Source of the DNA: Desulfosporosinus acididurans | Lineage (GTDB): Bacteria > Bacillota > Desulfitobacteriia > Desulfitobacteriales > Desulfitobacteriaceae | Length of the DNA stretch: 64,000 bases | Reading direction: 5' to 3' | NCBI RefSeq assembly: GCF_001029285.1 | Contig: NZ_LDZY01000006.1 | Coordinates: 62,001 to 126,000 of the forward strand | Shown: positions 51,019-61,590 of the stretch, one piece after another | How the letters are laid out: the number at the start of each line of letters is the position of its first letter | How positions within the stretch are numbered: position 1 is the first letter of the stretch | Position numbers and translations under genes: made by a program | Notes under the pieces: model-generated | Databases searched by the model: none | What the model saw: only the letters and a program-made list of their open reading frames with translations | Told to the model about the DNA's origin: nothing

Positions 51019-53673
51019 TTACTTCGATTGATCTTTTTTGATCACAGCGGCCTGAGCAGCAGCCAAACGAGCTATCGGAACCCGGAACGGCGAACAGGAA
51101 ACATAATTCAAACCTACGAGATGGCAGAATTCCACAGAATTCGGCTCCCCGCCGTGTTCACCGCAAATTCCCAAACTGAGATCCTGATTGGAACCTCGTC
51201 CGAGTTTCACAGCCATATCAATCAACTTCCCAACTCCGTCGCGGTCAAGCACGACGAAAGGATCTGATTTCAGGAGGTTCTTTTCCAGATAAACAGGCAG
51301 GAACTTACCTTGAGCATCATCACGGGATAAGCCCATAGTCATCTGAGTTAAGTCATTCGTACCAAAGGAGAAGAAGTCGGCCACTTTACCGATTTCATCT
51401 GCCAGAAGGGCAGCCCGCGGTACCTCAATCATAGTTCCTACATGATATTTAAGTTGAACATTTTGTTCACTCATAACCGCTTGGGCCGTATCGTCAACCA
51501 GTTTGCGCATCATCACAAACTCTTCTTTGCCCATAGTCAGCGGGATCATAACCTCCGGATGAATATCACAGCCTTCTTTCACTAAGCGGGCACTAGCTTG
51601 GAAAATAGCTCTTGCCTGCATCACTGTAATTTCAGGGAAAGAAACTCCCAGACGGCAGCCGCGATGGCCTAACATCGGGTTAAGCTCGGATAGAGCGCGT
51701 ACTTTGCGTAACAAACTTTCTTTTTCATTTAAAGCTTGCGGATCGCTCTTAGACATACGAAGTTTCGTAATCTCAACAATCAGCTCTTCAGAATGCGGCA
51801 AAAACTCATGCAAAGGCGGATCCAAGAGACGAATGGTTACTGGGAAGCCTTCCATCGCTTTTAAAATCCCATAGAAGTCTTCTTCTTGCATCGGCAGTAA
51901 CTTAGCCAGAGCAACTTCTCGTTCTTCCAAAGTTTGAGCCAGAATCATTTCCTGAACAATAGGAATCCGTTCAGGATCCATAAACATATGCTCGGTTCGC
52001 GTAAGGCCGATTCCTACAGCGCCAAAATTCCGGGCATTGGTTGCTTCAGTCGGAGTATCGGCATTGGCCATAACTTTCAAGCGGGAAATTTCATCAGCCC
52101 AACCCAAGAACTCTTTAAACCCTTCACTTAATTCAGGATCAACCATCTTGACTTCGCCTTTAATAACTCGGCCTGTTGCCCCATCAATTGAGAAAAGAGT
52201 TCCTTCCGGATATTCAACACCGTCGATAGCGACCAGCTTTTGCGCATAGTCGATTTTTAAAGCATCACAGCCGCAGACAGCCGGTTTTCCCATGTGACGG
52301 GATACCACCGCTGCATGACTGGTCATACCGCCGCGGCTGGTTAAAATTCCTTGAGCCGCCAAAATCCCACGGATATCGTCAGGGGTTGTTTCCGTACGGA
52401 CAAGTATAACCTTTTCGCCTAATTGTCCTAAACGTTCTGCCTCTTCAGCGCTAAAAACGATTTTGCCGGAAGCGGCACCTGGGGAAGCCGGAAGACCCTT
52501 GGCCAGAATTTGGAGTTTTGCTTCTCCATCCATCCGGCGATGAAGCAGGTGATCCAGTTGCTGAGGTTCGATGCGCATGACTGCTTCTTCTTTACTAATC
52601 ATACCCTCATGGTAAAGATCGACGGCCACTCGGATAGCTGCCGAAGCCGTTCTTTTCCCATTGCGAGTTTGCAGCATATACAGCTTGCCCCGTTCAATGG
52701 TAAATTCAATATCCTGCATATCCCGGTAATGTGCCTCGAGGCGTTGGGAATTTTCTACAAACTGTTTATAGATATTTTCATTTTCTTGGGCTAAGGTAGC
52801 GATAGGCTGGGGCGTACGTATCCCTGCTACCACATCTTCACCCTGGGCATTCATCAGGTATTCTCCGTAAAGTGCTTTCTCACCGGTCGAAGGATTGCGG
52901 GTGAAAGCGACCCCGGTTCCTGAATCTGATCCCATATTGCCAAAGACCATGGACTGTACGTTGACAGCCGTACCAATATCGTGGGGAATATTATTAATAA
53001 TGCGATATACATTGGCCCGGTCGTTATTCCAGCTTCGGAAAACGGCTAACACGGCCAGCTGCAGCTGTTCTTTCGGATCCATAGGAAAGGGCTTTCCTGT
53101 ACTGCGTTGAATTTGTTTTTTGTACTCGCCAACCATCCATTTCAGGCTTTCGGGGGAAAGCTCCGAATCAAAACGAACTCCCTGCTTATCTTTTGCCTTC
53201 TCTAAGATCTGTTCAAATAAATAATGTTCAATCTCAAGCACCACATCGCCGAACATTTGAATAAAACGGCGGTAGCAATCCCAAGCGAAGCGCTCATTTT
53301 GTGTGTTAACTGCTAAGGCTTCCACAGTATCATCATTCAAACCAAGGTTAAGTACGGTATCCATCATGCCCGGCATGGAGAATTTTGCTCCAGACCTTAC
53401 CGAAACAAGAAGTGGATTTTTCTTATCTCCGAAGAGCTTTCCGGTCGCTGCTTCAACCTCAGCTAAAGCCGGCCAAACTTGATCCCAAGTCCCATCCGGA
53501 ACATTTTCTCCGTTGACATAATATGCGTTGCAGGCCTCCGTGGTAATTGTAAATCCTGGAGGCACAGGCAGCCCAATTTGGGTCATCTCCGCCAAGTTAG
53601 CTCCTTTTCCTCCCAGCAAGTCACGCATAGATGCTTTCCCTTCACGGAATAAATAAACATACTTCTTAGCCAT
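51019..53673 (-). CDS. ppdK: Pyruvate, phosphate dikinase
   Basis: 884 aa, family length. Interconverts pyruvate + ATP + Pi and PEP + AMP + PPi. N-terminal nucleotide-binding part ([23 protein letters not shown]), central phospho-His domain with the catalytic His and regulatory Thr in [23 protein letters not shown], and C-terminal PEP/pyruvate barrel ([23 protein letters not shown]). Start overlaps the ppsR stop by 8 bp. Its C-terminal end resembles fragments in direct repeat D. Confidence 0.96.
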   Translation of the reverse strand: MAKKYVYLFREGKASMRDLLGGKGANLAEMTQIGLPVPPGFTITTEACNAYYVNGENVPDGTWDQVWPALAEVEAATGKLFGDKKNPLLVSVRSGAKFSMPGMMDTVLNLGLNDDTVEALAVNTQNERFAWDCYRRFIQMFGDVVLEIEHYLFEQILEKAKDKQGVRFDSELSPESLKWMVGEYKKQIQRSTGKPFPMDPKEQLQLAVLAVFRSWNNDRANVYRIINNIPHDIGTAVNVQSMVFGNMGSDSGTGVAFTRNPSTGEKALYGEYLMNAQGEDVVAGIRTPQPIATLAQENENIYKQFVENSQRLEAHYRDMQDIEFTIERGKLYMLQTRNGKRTASAAIRVAVDLYHEGMISKEEAVMRIEPQQLDHLLHRRMDGEAKLQILAKGLPASPGAASGKIVFSAEEAERLGQLGEKVILVRTETTPDDIRGILAAQGILTSRGGMTSHAAVVSRHMGKPAVCGCDALKIDYAQKLVAIDGVEYPEGTLFSIDGATGRVIKGEVKMVDPELSEGFKEFLGWADEISRLKVMANADTPTEATNARNFGAVGIGLTRTEHMFMDPERIPIVQEMILAQTLEEREVALAKLLPMQEEDFYGILKAMEGFPVTIRLLDPPLHEFLPHSEELIVEITKLRMSKSDPQALNEKESLLRKVRALSELNPMLGHRGCRLGVSFPEITVMQARAIFQASARLVKEGCDIHPEVMIPLTMGKEEFVMMRKLVDDTAQAVMSEQNVQLKYHVGTMIEVPRAALLADEIGKVADFFSFGTNDLTQMTMGLSRDDAQGKFLPVYLEKNLLKSDPFVVLDRDGVGKLIDMAVKLGRGSNQDLSLGICGEHGGEPNSVEFCHLVGLNYVSCSPFRVPIARLAAAQAAVIKKDQSK

Positions 53674-54493
53674 TTCGCTCCCCCTTAAACAATATTTCTA
53701 ACACAATGCTCGCAGTTTCTTCAACTGCTTTGCCTGTTGCATCAACGACTGGACATCCTATGCGCTTCATAATTCCACGCGCATATTCTAATTCTTGCAT
53801 GATCCGTTCTAAGTTCGCGTAATCTGCCGAGGCGCCTAACCCGAGAGTTTTCAAGCGCTCAGTACGAATTTGATTCAAAAGCTCAGGCCGCAAAGTCAGA
53901 CCGATTATTTTTCGTGGTGAAATTGCATAAAGCTCATCCGGAGGAATTACCTCCGGGACCAAGGGAATATTCGCTGCTTTAAGTCCTTTATGAGCAAGAT
54001 ACATACTCAAAGGGGTCTTGGAAGTTCGAGAAACCCCAATCAATACAACATCCGCATAAAGAACTCCGCGGGGATCTTTCCCGTCATCATATTTGACAGC
54101 GAATTCAATAGCCTCAACCTTCCGGAAATACTGCTCATCCAAACGGTGAATAATGTTAGGGGTATGGGTAGGTTCCATACCCGTCTGCTTAGAAAGAGCC
54201 TCAATCACAGGGCCTAAAATATCCACCGTTTTCAGGCCTCTCTCAGCAGCTCTTCGCTCTAAATAATCTCTAAGGCCTTTCAATACCAGGGTATAGACTA
54301 AAATTGCCTGTTCAGCCACAGCCTCTTCCAGGATCTCCTCCAGATGCGCCTCATCCCGTACATAGGGAACCCTTCGGATTCGAGTTTTTATACCGACAAA
54401 TTGTGCTGCAGCCGCTCGGCCTACAAACTCGGCCGTTTCACCGAGGGCATCTGAAATTACATATAATACAGGCATTGGGCCCGTTACGTCCAC
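53666..54493 (-). CDS. ppsR: PPDK regulatory protein (bifunctional kinase/pyrophosphorylase)
   Basis: 275 aa, DUF299 family. Phosphorylates (with ADP) and dephosphorylates (with Pi) the active-site Thr of PPDK. Motifs: [37 protein letters not shown] (P-loop GVSRTSKT), [25 protein letters not shown] start with GGAGG nine nt upstream. Between ccpN and ppdK, as in many Firmicutes. Confidence 0.93.
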   Translation of the reverse strand: MDVTGPMPVLYVISDALGETAEFVGRAAAAQFVGIKTRIRRVPYVRDEAHLEEILEEAVAEQAILVYTLVLKGLRDYLERRAAERGLKTVDILGPVIEALSKQTGMEPTHTPNIIHRLDEQYFRKVEAIEFAVKYDDGKDPRGVLYADVVLIGVSRTSKTPLSMYLAHKGLKAANIPLVPEVIPPDELYAISPRKIIGLTLRPELLNQIRTERLKTLGLGASADYANLERIMQELEYARGIMKRIGCPVVDATGKAVEETASIVLEILFKGERNG

Positions 54494-54630
54494 ACGACTA
54501 CACCTCCGTCTTATTCCTAATTCTCATAAAGCCCCTGCCTGCTCCTGACCTCTAAATATGTAGCGCAAGCCAAGCCCTCAATTCCTAAAAGAGCAAATAA
54601 CCGATCTCAGCCCATTTTGATTGCTTAAAG

Positions 54631-55281
54631 TCATTGCAAAAATGCTCTTGTCTCAGCAATCTGCACAAAGAGTTTCGTTACATTAGTCTTTGTGAAACGC
54701 CCTACAACCTCATAACATTCTTCCCCGTTTTCGTCAATGAAACTTTCAACAACCGGCAAGCTGTCAACCTGATGTTGAACAAGCTTTTTAGCTGCGCTAT
54801 ACACAGGTTCATCCGGAGTCGTCATGAAAATATTGGGCATCCTTGTCATAATAACCCCGACAGGAACTTGCTGAAGGTCTCCCTTGCCGAGAGATGCTTT
54901 CATAATATCTTTACGTGAAATCATTCCCAAGAGCACCCGCTCCGACCCAACGACCGCTAGGCTTCCAACGTTTTGTGTAAACATCGTCACAGCTGCTTCA
55001 TAGATACTTGCACTTTCCGGTATAGTTACCGCCATCGACTTAAAAGAACAAACTCTTAATTGAAGCAGCCTTTCCATCATCGGGGATGGTCCAAGATCAT
55101 CTCGGTACGAATACCCGACACGCGGTCTGGCCACTAAGACCCCGGACATCGTCAAAATAGTTAAATCCGGGCGGAGGGTGGCTCGCGTCAAATCCAGCTT
55201 TTCCGCAATCTTTTCACCAGTTATGGATCCTGCTTCTTTAACGATCTCCACAATTCGCTGTTGACGATCCGTCCATTCCAA
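54631..55281 (-). CDS. ccpN: CcpN-like transcriptional repressor (HTH + CBS domains)
   Basis: 216 aa. N-terminal winged HTH (RQQRIVEIVKEAGSITGEKIAEKLDLTRATLRPDLTIL) and two CBS domains (about 75-130 and 140-205). B. subtilis CcpN represses gluconeogenic genes and is encoded next to the PpsR homologue. Here it is followed by ppsR and ppdK. TTG start with AGAGGT eight nt upstream. An extended -10 (TGGTATAAT) lies at 55349-55354 region on the minus strand. Confidence 0.9.
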   Translation of the reverse strand: MEWTDRQQRIVEIVKEAGSITGEKIAEKLDLTRATLRPDLTILTMSGVLVARPRVGYSYRDDLGPSPMMERLLQLRVCSFKSMAVTIPESASIYEAAVTMFTQNVGSLAVVGSERVLLGMISRKDIMKASLGKGDLQQVPVGVIMTRMPNIFMTTPDEPVYSAAKKLVQHQVDSLPVVESFIDENGEECYEVVGRFTKTNVTKLFVQIAETRAFLQ

Positions 55282-55497
55282 CCCATTTCACCTCTTAATG
55301 ATTCTTTCTACCCTTAATGTGACATACTAAATGAGGTTTATGCGTACAATTATACCACATTATATTATCTATTTACTAGATAGTGTTTATATTTTATTGC
55401 CATAACTACCTAACATGTATAATTGGAATATCCTTTTATATTATTTAAAAAGCTTAAAGCAAAATAGATTAATCATGTATTTGCGCTTTAATTAAAG

Positions 55498-55529
55498 CTA
55501 AGGATGGAGCGACGAGCCCCATCCCTAAG
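55498..55529 (-). terminator. Intrinsic terminator after glyS
   Basis: CTAAGGATGG (55498-55507) pairs with CCATCCCTAAG (55519-55529) with one bulge, followed on the minus strand by CTTTAATTAAAG. The remaining gap 55282-55606 is AT-rich and carries the ccpN promoter; no gene seen. Confidence 0.55.
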
Positions 55530-55606
55530 TCCTTAATTCAAAGGAAACTGCCTTTACCGAGTCGTAGCAAAAGCAAAGCCTTTGATTGCACTTATAACAT
55601 TAATCC

Positions 55607-57682
55607 TTAAGCTAAAATGCTCAATTCACCTAAGCACCCTAACATTTTAACGCACTCTCCCAACAAGGCGAGTCGATTGTTCTTCAAGTTCACATCCTCA
55701 ACCATTATCATGACTGCTTGGAAGAGAGCTTCAATCAAGGGAACAAGCTCTCCGGCCAATTGGTATGCTTCCTCGAAGCTGCCATCATTCAGGGCTTTGG
55801 CAAAACGTTCTCGGCGCTGAGCAATCCCTTTTTCTAAAGCCGCTTCGCTCGCATCAACTAATAAATCAGGGTTTAGTTTTTGTTCAGATTCTTTTTTCGT
55901 CAGATTGAAGCACCGGGTATAGGCCTGAAGATAAGATACAAAGCCTTCCTCTTCACGTTTTTCCGCAAGTACCCGTGCTTTTTGCAGAACACGGTTTAAT
56001 TGGTCTCCGCCTTGCGCTAAAACGGAATCCACCGTATCATAACGCAGTCCCTGTTCCTGGAGCACAAACCTTAACCGTTGTTGGAAGAAGTCCTGCAGGA
56101 GTTTCCTAATCTCCTCCAGCGGCAGCAGCGAAGTCCCCTGTTCCCCAAAGGAACGATATGCTTCCTGCAGAAGCTCGGTCAAAGAAAGGTTCCAGCCGGA
56201 CTCTAAGAGTATTGCCACAATCCCTTGGGCTTGACGTCTTAAAGCATAAGGATCCTGGGAACCCGTCGGCTGAATTCCAATCCCAAAGGCTCCAACGATA
56301 GCATCCAGTTTATCCGCGATACTGACAACGCGGCCTGCTTCAGATACCGGCAAACTATCACCGGCAAAGCGGGGCTGATAATGTTCGAAAATTCCCTGAC
56401 ATACCACTGGATTCTCACCGTTCGCCCTTGCATAATCCGAACCCATAATTCCCTGCAATTCAGGAAAATCACTGACCATTAAGGTAACAAGGTCGGCCTT
56501 TGCCAAATAGGCTGTGCGGTCAATATCCTCTGTGAGGGATTTGGCATAGCCTAATCTTTCAGCGATAAAACGTGACAGCCTGCGCAAACGTTCTACCCTT
56601 TGCTCGACGGTACCCAGTTTTTCATGATAGACAACTTTTTTAAGCTTAGAAACAAGCTCACTCAGCGGCACTTTCTGATCTTCACGATAATAAAAAGCGG
56701 CATCCTCCAAACGAGCTTTTAAAACCTTTTCATTACCGGCCTTAACGACATCCAAAGCAAAAGCATCACCATTGCGCACTGTAATAAAGTAAGGCAATAG
56801 TTTCCCTTCTTTAGACCGAACAGGAAAATAACGCTGATGTTCGCGCATTGGCGTTGTAATGACTGCTTCAGGCAAATGCATGTAACGATCTGCAACTTCG
56901 CCCAACAAAGCGGTAGGATATTCTACGATATGGATGACTTCCTCAAGAAGTTCTTCATCATCGGGAACCTCCCCGCCCACTTTCTCCGCAAGAGCTTTAA
57001 TTTGTGTTTGTATTGTCTCTTTACGTTCTTCAGGATTTACCATGACATAAGCCTTGCGCAAAACGTCGCCGTAATCTGAAGCATTCTCTATTAGAACAGA
57101 GTCTTTTGCTAAAGTGCGATGTCCCCGTGTACTGCGGCCGGACTCCAAACCCACAAATTCAAAATTAACGACGTCGGTGCCATAAAGAGCCACGATCCAG
57201 CGTATCGGACGTGCAAAACGGAAATCCAAGTCTCCCCAGCGCATAGGTTTCGGAAAATGCAGGGCATGAATCATGTCTTGAGCTATTTGAGGCAAAAGTG
57301 TCGCGGTTTCCACACCTATTTCAGATTTGCGGGCAAATACATAAGGCACACCGTTAACCTCTTGGACAAATAAATCTTCCACCGTTACACCCTGGCCTTT
57401 AGCAAAACCTTGAGCAGCCTTTGTGGGAACACCCTTGGCATCATAGGCCGCTTTGACAGCAGGGCCTTTAACCTCTGTCAACAAATCTTCCTGCTTATCC
57501 TGAAGCTCCCTTGCTAAAAGGGCCAGCCGCCTCGGTGTGGCATAAATCTCCAGTTTGCTATAGCTCAAGCGAAGTTCCTCAAAACGCTTACTTGCTTGTT
57601 CCTCCAATTGCTTCATGGCACCCGGGGAAAATTTAGCCGGGATTTCTTCTGTTCCGATTTCCAGCAAAAAGTCCTTTGCCAC
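55607..57682 (-). CDS. glyS: Glycyl-tRNA synthetase beta subunit
   Basis: 691 aa, family length. N-terminal LLEIGTEEIPAKFSPGAMKQLEEQ and the central REHQRYFPV, EFPELQGIMG and DPYALRRQAQGIV segments are typical; the C-terminal anticodon-binding DALR region is present. Needed with GlyQ for Gly-tRNA formation. One bp after the glyQ stop. Confidence 0.96.
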   Translation of the reverse strand: MAKDFLLEIGTEEIPAKFSPGAMKQLEEQASKRFEELRLSYSKLEIYATPRRLALLARELQDKQEDLLTEVKGPAVKAAYDAKGVPTKAAQGFAKGQGVTVEDLFVQEVNGVPYVFARKSEIGVETATLLPQIAQDMIHALHFPKPMRWGDLDFRFARPIRWIVALYGTDVVNFEFVGLESGRSTRGHRTLAKDSVLIENASDYGDVLRKAYVMVNPEERKETIQTQIKALAEKVGGEVPDDEELLEEVIHIVEYPTALLGEVADRYMHLPEAVITTPMREHQRYFPVRSKEGKLLPYFITVRNGDAFALDVVKAGNEKVLKARLEDAAFYYREDQKVPLSELVSKLKKVVYHEKLGTVEQRVERLRRLSRFIAERLGYAKSLTEDIDRTAYLAKADLVTLMVSDFPELQGIMGSDYARANGENPVVCQGIFEHYQPRFAGDSLPVSEAGRVVSIADKLDAIVGAFGIGIQPTGSQDPYALRRQAQGIVAILLESGWNLSLTELLQEAYRSFGEQGTSLLPLEEIRKLLQDFFQQRLRFVLQEQGLRYDTVDSVLAQGGDQLNRVLQKARVLAEKREEEGFVSYLQAYTRCFNLTKKESEQKLNPDLLVDASEAALEKGIAQRRERFAKALNDGSFEEAYQLAGELVPLIEALFQAVMIMVEDVNLKNNRLALLGECVKMLGCLGELSILA

Positions 57683-57683
57683 C

Positions 57684-58574
57684 TTATTTCACCTCTTTCT
57701 GGGAATTATTCTTGAGCAAAGGGAAACCCAGTTTTTCTCGCTGTTCCACATAAGCCTGTGCACAAAGACGGGCAAGGGCTCTTACCCGCCCGATATAGCT
57801 GGTGCGCTCAGTAACACTGATGGCTCCGCGGGCATCTAAAAGATTAAAAGTATGCGAACATTTCAAGACATAGTCATAGGCAGGCAGAACCAGCCCTTTC
57901 TCCACGACTCTCTTAGCTTCACGTTCATACATATCAAACCAAGTCTGTAACGCTTCAATATCCGCCACTTCAAAATTGTAATGGGAGTAGTCAATCTCAT
58001 TCTGCAAATAAATATCTCCATAGGTTACGTCCCCGACCCATTCGATATCGTAGACACTGTCTTTATCCTGGATATAGGTAGCCAGCCGCTCTAAGCCATA
58101 GGTGATTTCAGCACAGACAGGTTTACAGTCAATCCCTCCGCACTGCTGAAAATAGGTAAATTGGGACACTTCCATGCCGTCAAGCCAGACTTCCCAGCCC
58201 AGGCCCCAAGCACCCATAGTTGGCGATTCCCAGTTGTCCTCCACGAAACGGATATCATGTTCCTTGGGATTAACACCAATACGTTCCAGACTATTCAGGT
58301 ATAACTCTTGAACATTGTCCGGCGAAGGTTTGAGAATAACTTGGTATTGAAAATAGTGCTGCAAACGATTTGGATTTTCGCCATAGCGTCCGTCCGTCGG
58401 CCGACGGGATGGCTCAACATAGGCCACATTCCAGGGTTCAGGCCCAAGGGCGCGTAAGAAAGTAGAAGGATTCATCGTACCAGCCCCTTTTTCCACATCA
58501 TAGGGCTGAGCAATAATGCAACCTTGTTCCCCCCAGAACTGATTAAGGGTCAGGATTAAATCTTGAAATTTCAT
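57684..58574 (-). CDS. glyQ: Glycyl-tRNA synthetase alpha subunit
   Basis: 296 aa from ATG 58574 (AGGAGG seven nt upstream). Class II catalytic subunit: [63 protein letters not shown]. Transcribed with glyS under a T-box leader. Confidence 0.97.
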   Translation of the reverse strand: MKFQDLILTLNQFWGEQGCIIAQPYDVEKGAGTMNPSTFLRALGPEPWNVAYVEPSRRPTDGRYGENPNRLQHYFQYQVILKPSPDNVQELYLNSLERIGVNPKEHDIRFVEDNWESPTMGAWGLGWEVWLDGMEVSQFTYFQQCGGIDCKPVCAEITYGLERLATYIQDKDSVYDIEWVGDVTYGDIYLQNEIDYSHYNFEVADIEALQTWFDMYEREAKRVVEKGLVLPAYDYVLKCSHTFNLLDARGAISVTERTSYIGRVRALARLCAQAYVEQREKLGFPLLKNNSQKEVK

Positions 58575-58624
58575 AGTCCAGCCTCCTAGGTTAAGAATAA
58601 AGTTGTTAAGCTGAAGGAATTTCG

Positions 58625-58848
58625 GCAAATAAAAAAGCACTCACTCCCGCAGCCATAACGGCTACAGGGACGAGAGCTTGTTCCCGCGGTTCCACCCTGT
58701 TTGACCCAAGCAAAGGGTCCTCTTAATTTTCTAACGCTCAGAGCTGCCCCATTTGCCATCTCATTCGGCTTCCACCATTCCCGAACTCTCTAAGGAGATT
58801 TCCGCAAACTTCCTGCCCATCATTGCATTCTCAGGTTAATTAATCATA
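58625..58848 (-). ncRNA. Glycine T-box leader of glyQS
   Basis: T-box core AGGGTGGAACCGCGG at 58698-58684 (minus). It is followed by a competing terminator, whose stem arms contain CCCTGTAGCC and GGCTGCGGG, ending in CTTTTTT (58638-58631). Stem I lies at about 58840-58720; a GGC in GATGGCAAAT is a candidate Gly specifier. Uncharged tRNA-Gly should stabilise the antiterminator. Fills most of the gap 58575-58906. Confidence 0.92.
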
Positions 58849-58877
58849 ATTATATGCTGTAAATAAAATTGTGTCAA
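58849..58877 (-). promoter_or_regulatory. Consensus sigma-A promoter of glyQS
   Basis: TTGACA (58877-58872), 17-bp spacer, TATAAT (58854-58849). Both hexamers perfect. Start near 58842, just ahead of the T-box leader. Confidence 0.9.
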
Positions 58878-58906
58878 ACATTTATGGTATTTTTTTCCTA
58901 AAGATT

Positions 58907-59371
58907 TCAATCCTCACTTGCTGCGAAATTATAGCCGTCATCAGTATAGATCGAGGGCTTATCAACAGTATCAATTTCTAAATGAAAATGATTTAAAGCC
59001 GCTCCGACAGCTCCAACAAGAGCCACCATCCGCAAGCTGGGTTTTCTCCAAACCGAGTAGGCTAAAGCCACTCCCAAGGGAGCCGAAAGACTTAAAACCG
59101 TCGTATCATTTCTCTTCAGATTAATCTTTGTTCGATTAAACTCCTTCATTTTAGCTTTAAGACTGTCCCACAATTCCTGTCCACGATCAGGAATCTCCTC
59201 ACATATCTTTATCCTATCATGTTCATGTCGATCTCTCTCTAAACAATCCAAGGCCTTTATCACATCACCCTGAGCTGAATTCAAAGCAGCACGGGCTTCC
59301 TCGTATCCGATGCCCATGCGTTCCCGCAAAATATCCATCTTCTCAAGTTCCGACCACAACGCTTCACTCAA
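58907..59371 (-). CDS. DUF4342-like protein
   Basis: 154 aa. The N-terminal ~45 residues look like a UBA/TS-N fold (LRERMGIGYEEARAALNSAQGDVIKALDCLE). A weakly hydrophobic segment (LSAPLGVALAYSVW..MVALVGAVGAAL) follows, resembling DUF4342. The TTG start overlaps the recO stop by 8 bp. Function unknown. Confidence 0.7.
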   Translation of the reverse strand: MSEALWSELEKMDILRERMGIGYEEARAALNSAQGDVIKALDCLERDRHEHDRIKICEEIPDRGQELWDSLKAKMKEFNRTKINLKRNDTTVLSLSAPLGVALAYSVWRKPSLRMVALVGAVGAALNHFHLEIDTVDKPSIYTDDGYNFAASED

Positions 59372-60158
59372 ATTCTTTTCCTTCCTTTCCGTTCAAAGAT
59401 CGGATATGACGTTCTAAGCCATCACTAATAGTGTTTCCCAATCTCCAGGATTTAAGAGGTCTTTCAAACTTATGCTCCAAATAATGCCGCAATGTCTCCA
59501 AAACTTCCTCTCTCATCCACGCAGCCCAACGCAGCCGGTCAAGCTTAGAAAGATCAGCCTGAATCAACTGACGCATAAAAGCAATACTGCCCGCCCGGAC
59601 CATCCGTCCGGAATAACTCTCCCTGCACCGTCCACAAAGCGTACCACCTGCTTCAGAGCTAAAAAACAAGCGTTCACCTTGTAACCTCTCCCCGCACTCC
59701 ACACAATCACCCAAATGAGGCCGATATCCTAAAATGACCATCAAACGCAAAGCATAGGCACTAAGCAAAAGAGACGTCTCATACTGTTCAAGAAGAAATA
59801 AGCAAGTCAGCGTCAGGGTAAAAAGTTCGGCATTAGGCTGCCCCGAAATCGTCGAAATATCTAAAAGCTCCGCCATAGCCGAAGCTGCCAAAGAACGATC
59901 CAGATCTGACCAAAGGTAAGAAAAACTTTCCTTCGGACTACACTGGCTCACCGTATCTAAGCTCTTTCCCTTATGAATTAAAAAATCCCCATATGTAAAC
60001 AACTGCGCCCCAGCCCTTTGACGACTCTTAGGTTTTCTCACTCCCTTAGCAACAGCCTGAATCTTCCCCATTTCCCGGGAAAAAAGCGTGAGCACCCGAT
60101 CCGATTCTCCATATTCTCGGCTCCGAATCACCAACGCGTCCGCATGATAAACGGCCAC
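59364..60158 (-). CDS. recO: DNA repair protein RecO
   Basis: 264 aa. N-terminal OB fold (HADALVIRSREYGESDRVLTLFSREMGK, VAKGVRKPKSR), helical middle, and a zinc site CVECGERLQ ... GTLCGRC typical of Gram-positive RecO. Loads RecA with RecR. GTG start with AAAGGG eight nt upstream. Part of the era-recO neighbourhood. Confidence 0.94.
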   Translation of the reverse strand: MAVYHADALVIRSREYGESDRVLTLFSREMGKIQAVAKGVRKPKSRQRAGAQLFTYGDFLIHKGKSLDTVSQCSPKESFSYLWSDLDRSLAASAMAELLDISTISGQPNAELFTLTLTCLFLLEQYETSLLLSAYALRLMVILGYRPHLGDCVECGERLQGERLFFSSEAGGTLCGRCRESYSGRMVRAGSIAFMRQLIQADLSKLDRLRWAAWMREEVLETLRHYLEHKFERPLKSWRLGNTISDGLERHIRSLNGKEGKEFE

Positions 60159-60389
60159 GCCCTCAACCCTTTCTATTCTTTGTTATCTCTAAGCCAACTA
60201 TACATGAACACGTGAACACGGGGGAGAACACGGGGGACGGTCCTTTTAACACACTTTAGCCGACACCAATTGCAAAACATGCCAGGGAAGAATCAGAATG
60301 AACATAACTACCTTTACAAACTGAAGGCACCTCACCTCCAACAGTACTCGGGGAGCAGTTATCACAATACTCCCATCTGTCCTCTGACC

Positions 60390-60745
60390 CAGCCCAAGAT
60401 ACTGCATGACGGGAGAACCATCCGGTAAATCCCCGATTCAGACGGTGCACACATGATGTGCCGTCTCCCTAACATCCCCGTCGTTCCCCCGACCCTAAAG
60501 CCCAGGACGCAGTATGACAAGAGAACCCTCCAGAAAATTCCCAATTCAGATGGTGCACACATGATGTGCTGTCTCCCTAACATCCCCGTCGTTCCCCCGA
60601 CCTTAAAGCCCAGGACGCAGTATGACAAGAGAACCATCCGGTAAATCCCCAATTCAGACGGTGCACACATGATGTGCCGTCTCCCTAACATCCCCGTCGT
60701 TCCCCCGACCCTAAAGCCCAGGACGCAGTATGACAAGAGCGTGAA
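60390..60745 (-). repeat. Tandem array of a 108-bp unit (3.3 copies)
   Basis: Exact period 108 bp: the ATTCAGA landmark is at 60436, 60544 and 60652, with few changes per unit. Each unit has an inverted repeat GACGGTGCAC / GTGCCGTC, then CTAACATCCCCGTCGTTCCC, AAAGCCCAGGACGCAGTATG and AAGAGAACCATCCGG. The last unit runs into the structured element at 60728. A single diverged unit precedes the other structured element (about 62685-62750). Open frames across the array are an effect of the period being a multiple of three. Confidence 0.85.
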
Positions 60746-60929
60746 GTCTTTACGTAAGCAGTTAGCAAACTCCGTTCAAGCGACTGACCCCCGACACGGG
60801 GCGGCGCACAGGACGTGCGCCGCCACCATAGCGCCACGGAGGGCGCTTATGGTGGGAACCCCGCTCCCCAAAGCAGTCGCTTGAACGGCTAGTTTGCTCT
60901 GCGTCGTATGACTGAGCGCTCTGTCATAC
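60728..60929 (-). repeat. GC-rich structured element S, copy A
   Basis: Outer stem GTATGACA (60728-60735) with TGTCATAC (60922-60929), continued by GAGCG/CGCTC. Next stem GCAAACT..TTCAAGCGACTG with CAGTCGCTTGAAC..AGTTTGC. Inside are two perfect-looking hairpins, GGCGGCGCAC / GTGCGCCGCC and ACCATAGCGCC / GGCGCTTATGGT. It begins 8 bp after the deoC stop. Copy B at 62748-62955 keeps all stems. No ORF is convincing. Could be a structured RNA or a mobile DNA hairpin. Confidence 0.8.
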
Positions 60930-60936
60930 AAGTCCC

Positions 60937-61590
60937 TCACTCAAGGACCGCGCTAGTCCCCAGCCTCTCCGCGCCGGCCTCTACCAACTGAAGAGCAAAC
61001 TCCCTCGTCCTTATCCCCCCGGAGGCCTTCACCTTAACATTTTCTCCAACCCATTTTTTGAGGTTTCGCACATCCTCAACAGATGCTCCCCCACCTGCAA
61101 ACCCCGTCGAAGTCTTAATAAAATCAGCACCAGACCGTTTAACAATCTCCGCCGCCGTTTTTTTCTCATCTTCCGTCAATAAACAAGTCTCAATAATAAC
61201 CTTGATTAAAAGTCCGCAACCATGGGCGGCTTCGACAACCCGGACAATATCCCGTTCGACCGCGTCCCACTTACCGGACTTGGCCCAGCCGACATTAATG
61301 ACCATATCGACTTCTTTGCCCCCATGAGCTTTAACCATATAAACTTCCGATACTTTTGCTTCTGTAAAGGTAGCCCCCAGAGGAAAGCCTACAACAGCAG
61401 CCACACCAATTCCAGTACCAAACAAAAGCTTAGCCGCTGTCTGAACATAGGAAGGGTTCACACAAACCGTTGCAAACTTATGCTCCTGCGCTTCAAGACA
61501 TAAAGCAACAATATCCTTTTCAGCAGCCTGCGGCTTTAAAAGCGTGTGATCAGTCATACCTGCTAAATTAATACCATTCATTTTATTCAT
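60937..61590 (-). CDS. deoC: Deoxyribose-phosphate aldolase
   Basis: 217 aa from ATG 61590, which overlaps the era stop (ATGAATAA) and has AGGA just upstream. Cleaves 2-deoxyribose 5-phosphate to acetaldehyde and glyceraldehyde 3-phosphate. Catalytic residues: MTDHTLLKP at the start, EVDMVINVGWAKSG, Schiff-base Lys in ADFIKTSTGFAGGGAS, VKASGGIRT. With cdd it serves nucleoside salvage. Confidence 0.95.
   Translation of the reverse strand: MNKMNGINLAGMTDHTLLKPQAAEKDIVALCLEAQEHKFATVCVNPSYVQTAAKLLFGTGIGVAAVVGFPLGATFTEAKVSEVYMVKAHGGKEVDMVINVGWAKSGKWDAVERDIVRVVEAAHGCGLLIKVIIETCLLTEDEKKTAAEIVKRSGADFIKTSTGFAGGGASVEDVRNLKKWVGENVKVKASGGIRTREFALQLVEAGAERLGTSAVLE

Noticed and set aside
60215-60250. REP-type transposase site (GGGGGACGGTCCTTTT)
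   Set aside because: The sequence resembles debris seen near REP-associated transposases, but there is no transposase gene and no paired end, so it cannot be supported.
60362-60736. Repetitive protein-coding ORF over the tandem array (124 codons, minus strand, and similar ones on plus)
   Set aside because: The repeat period is a multiple of three, so frames stay open by chance; no ribosome site, and several frames are open at once.
60390-60745. CRISPR array
   Set aside because: The 108-bp units are joined head to tail with no unique spacers, and no cas genes are near.
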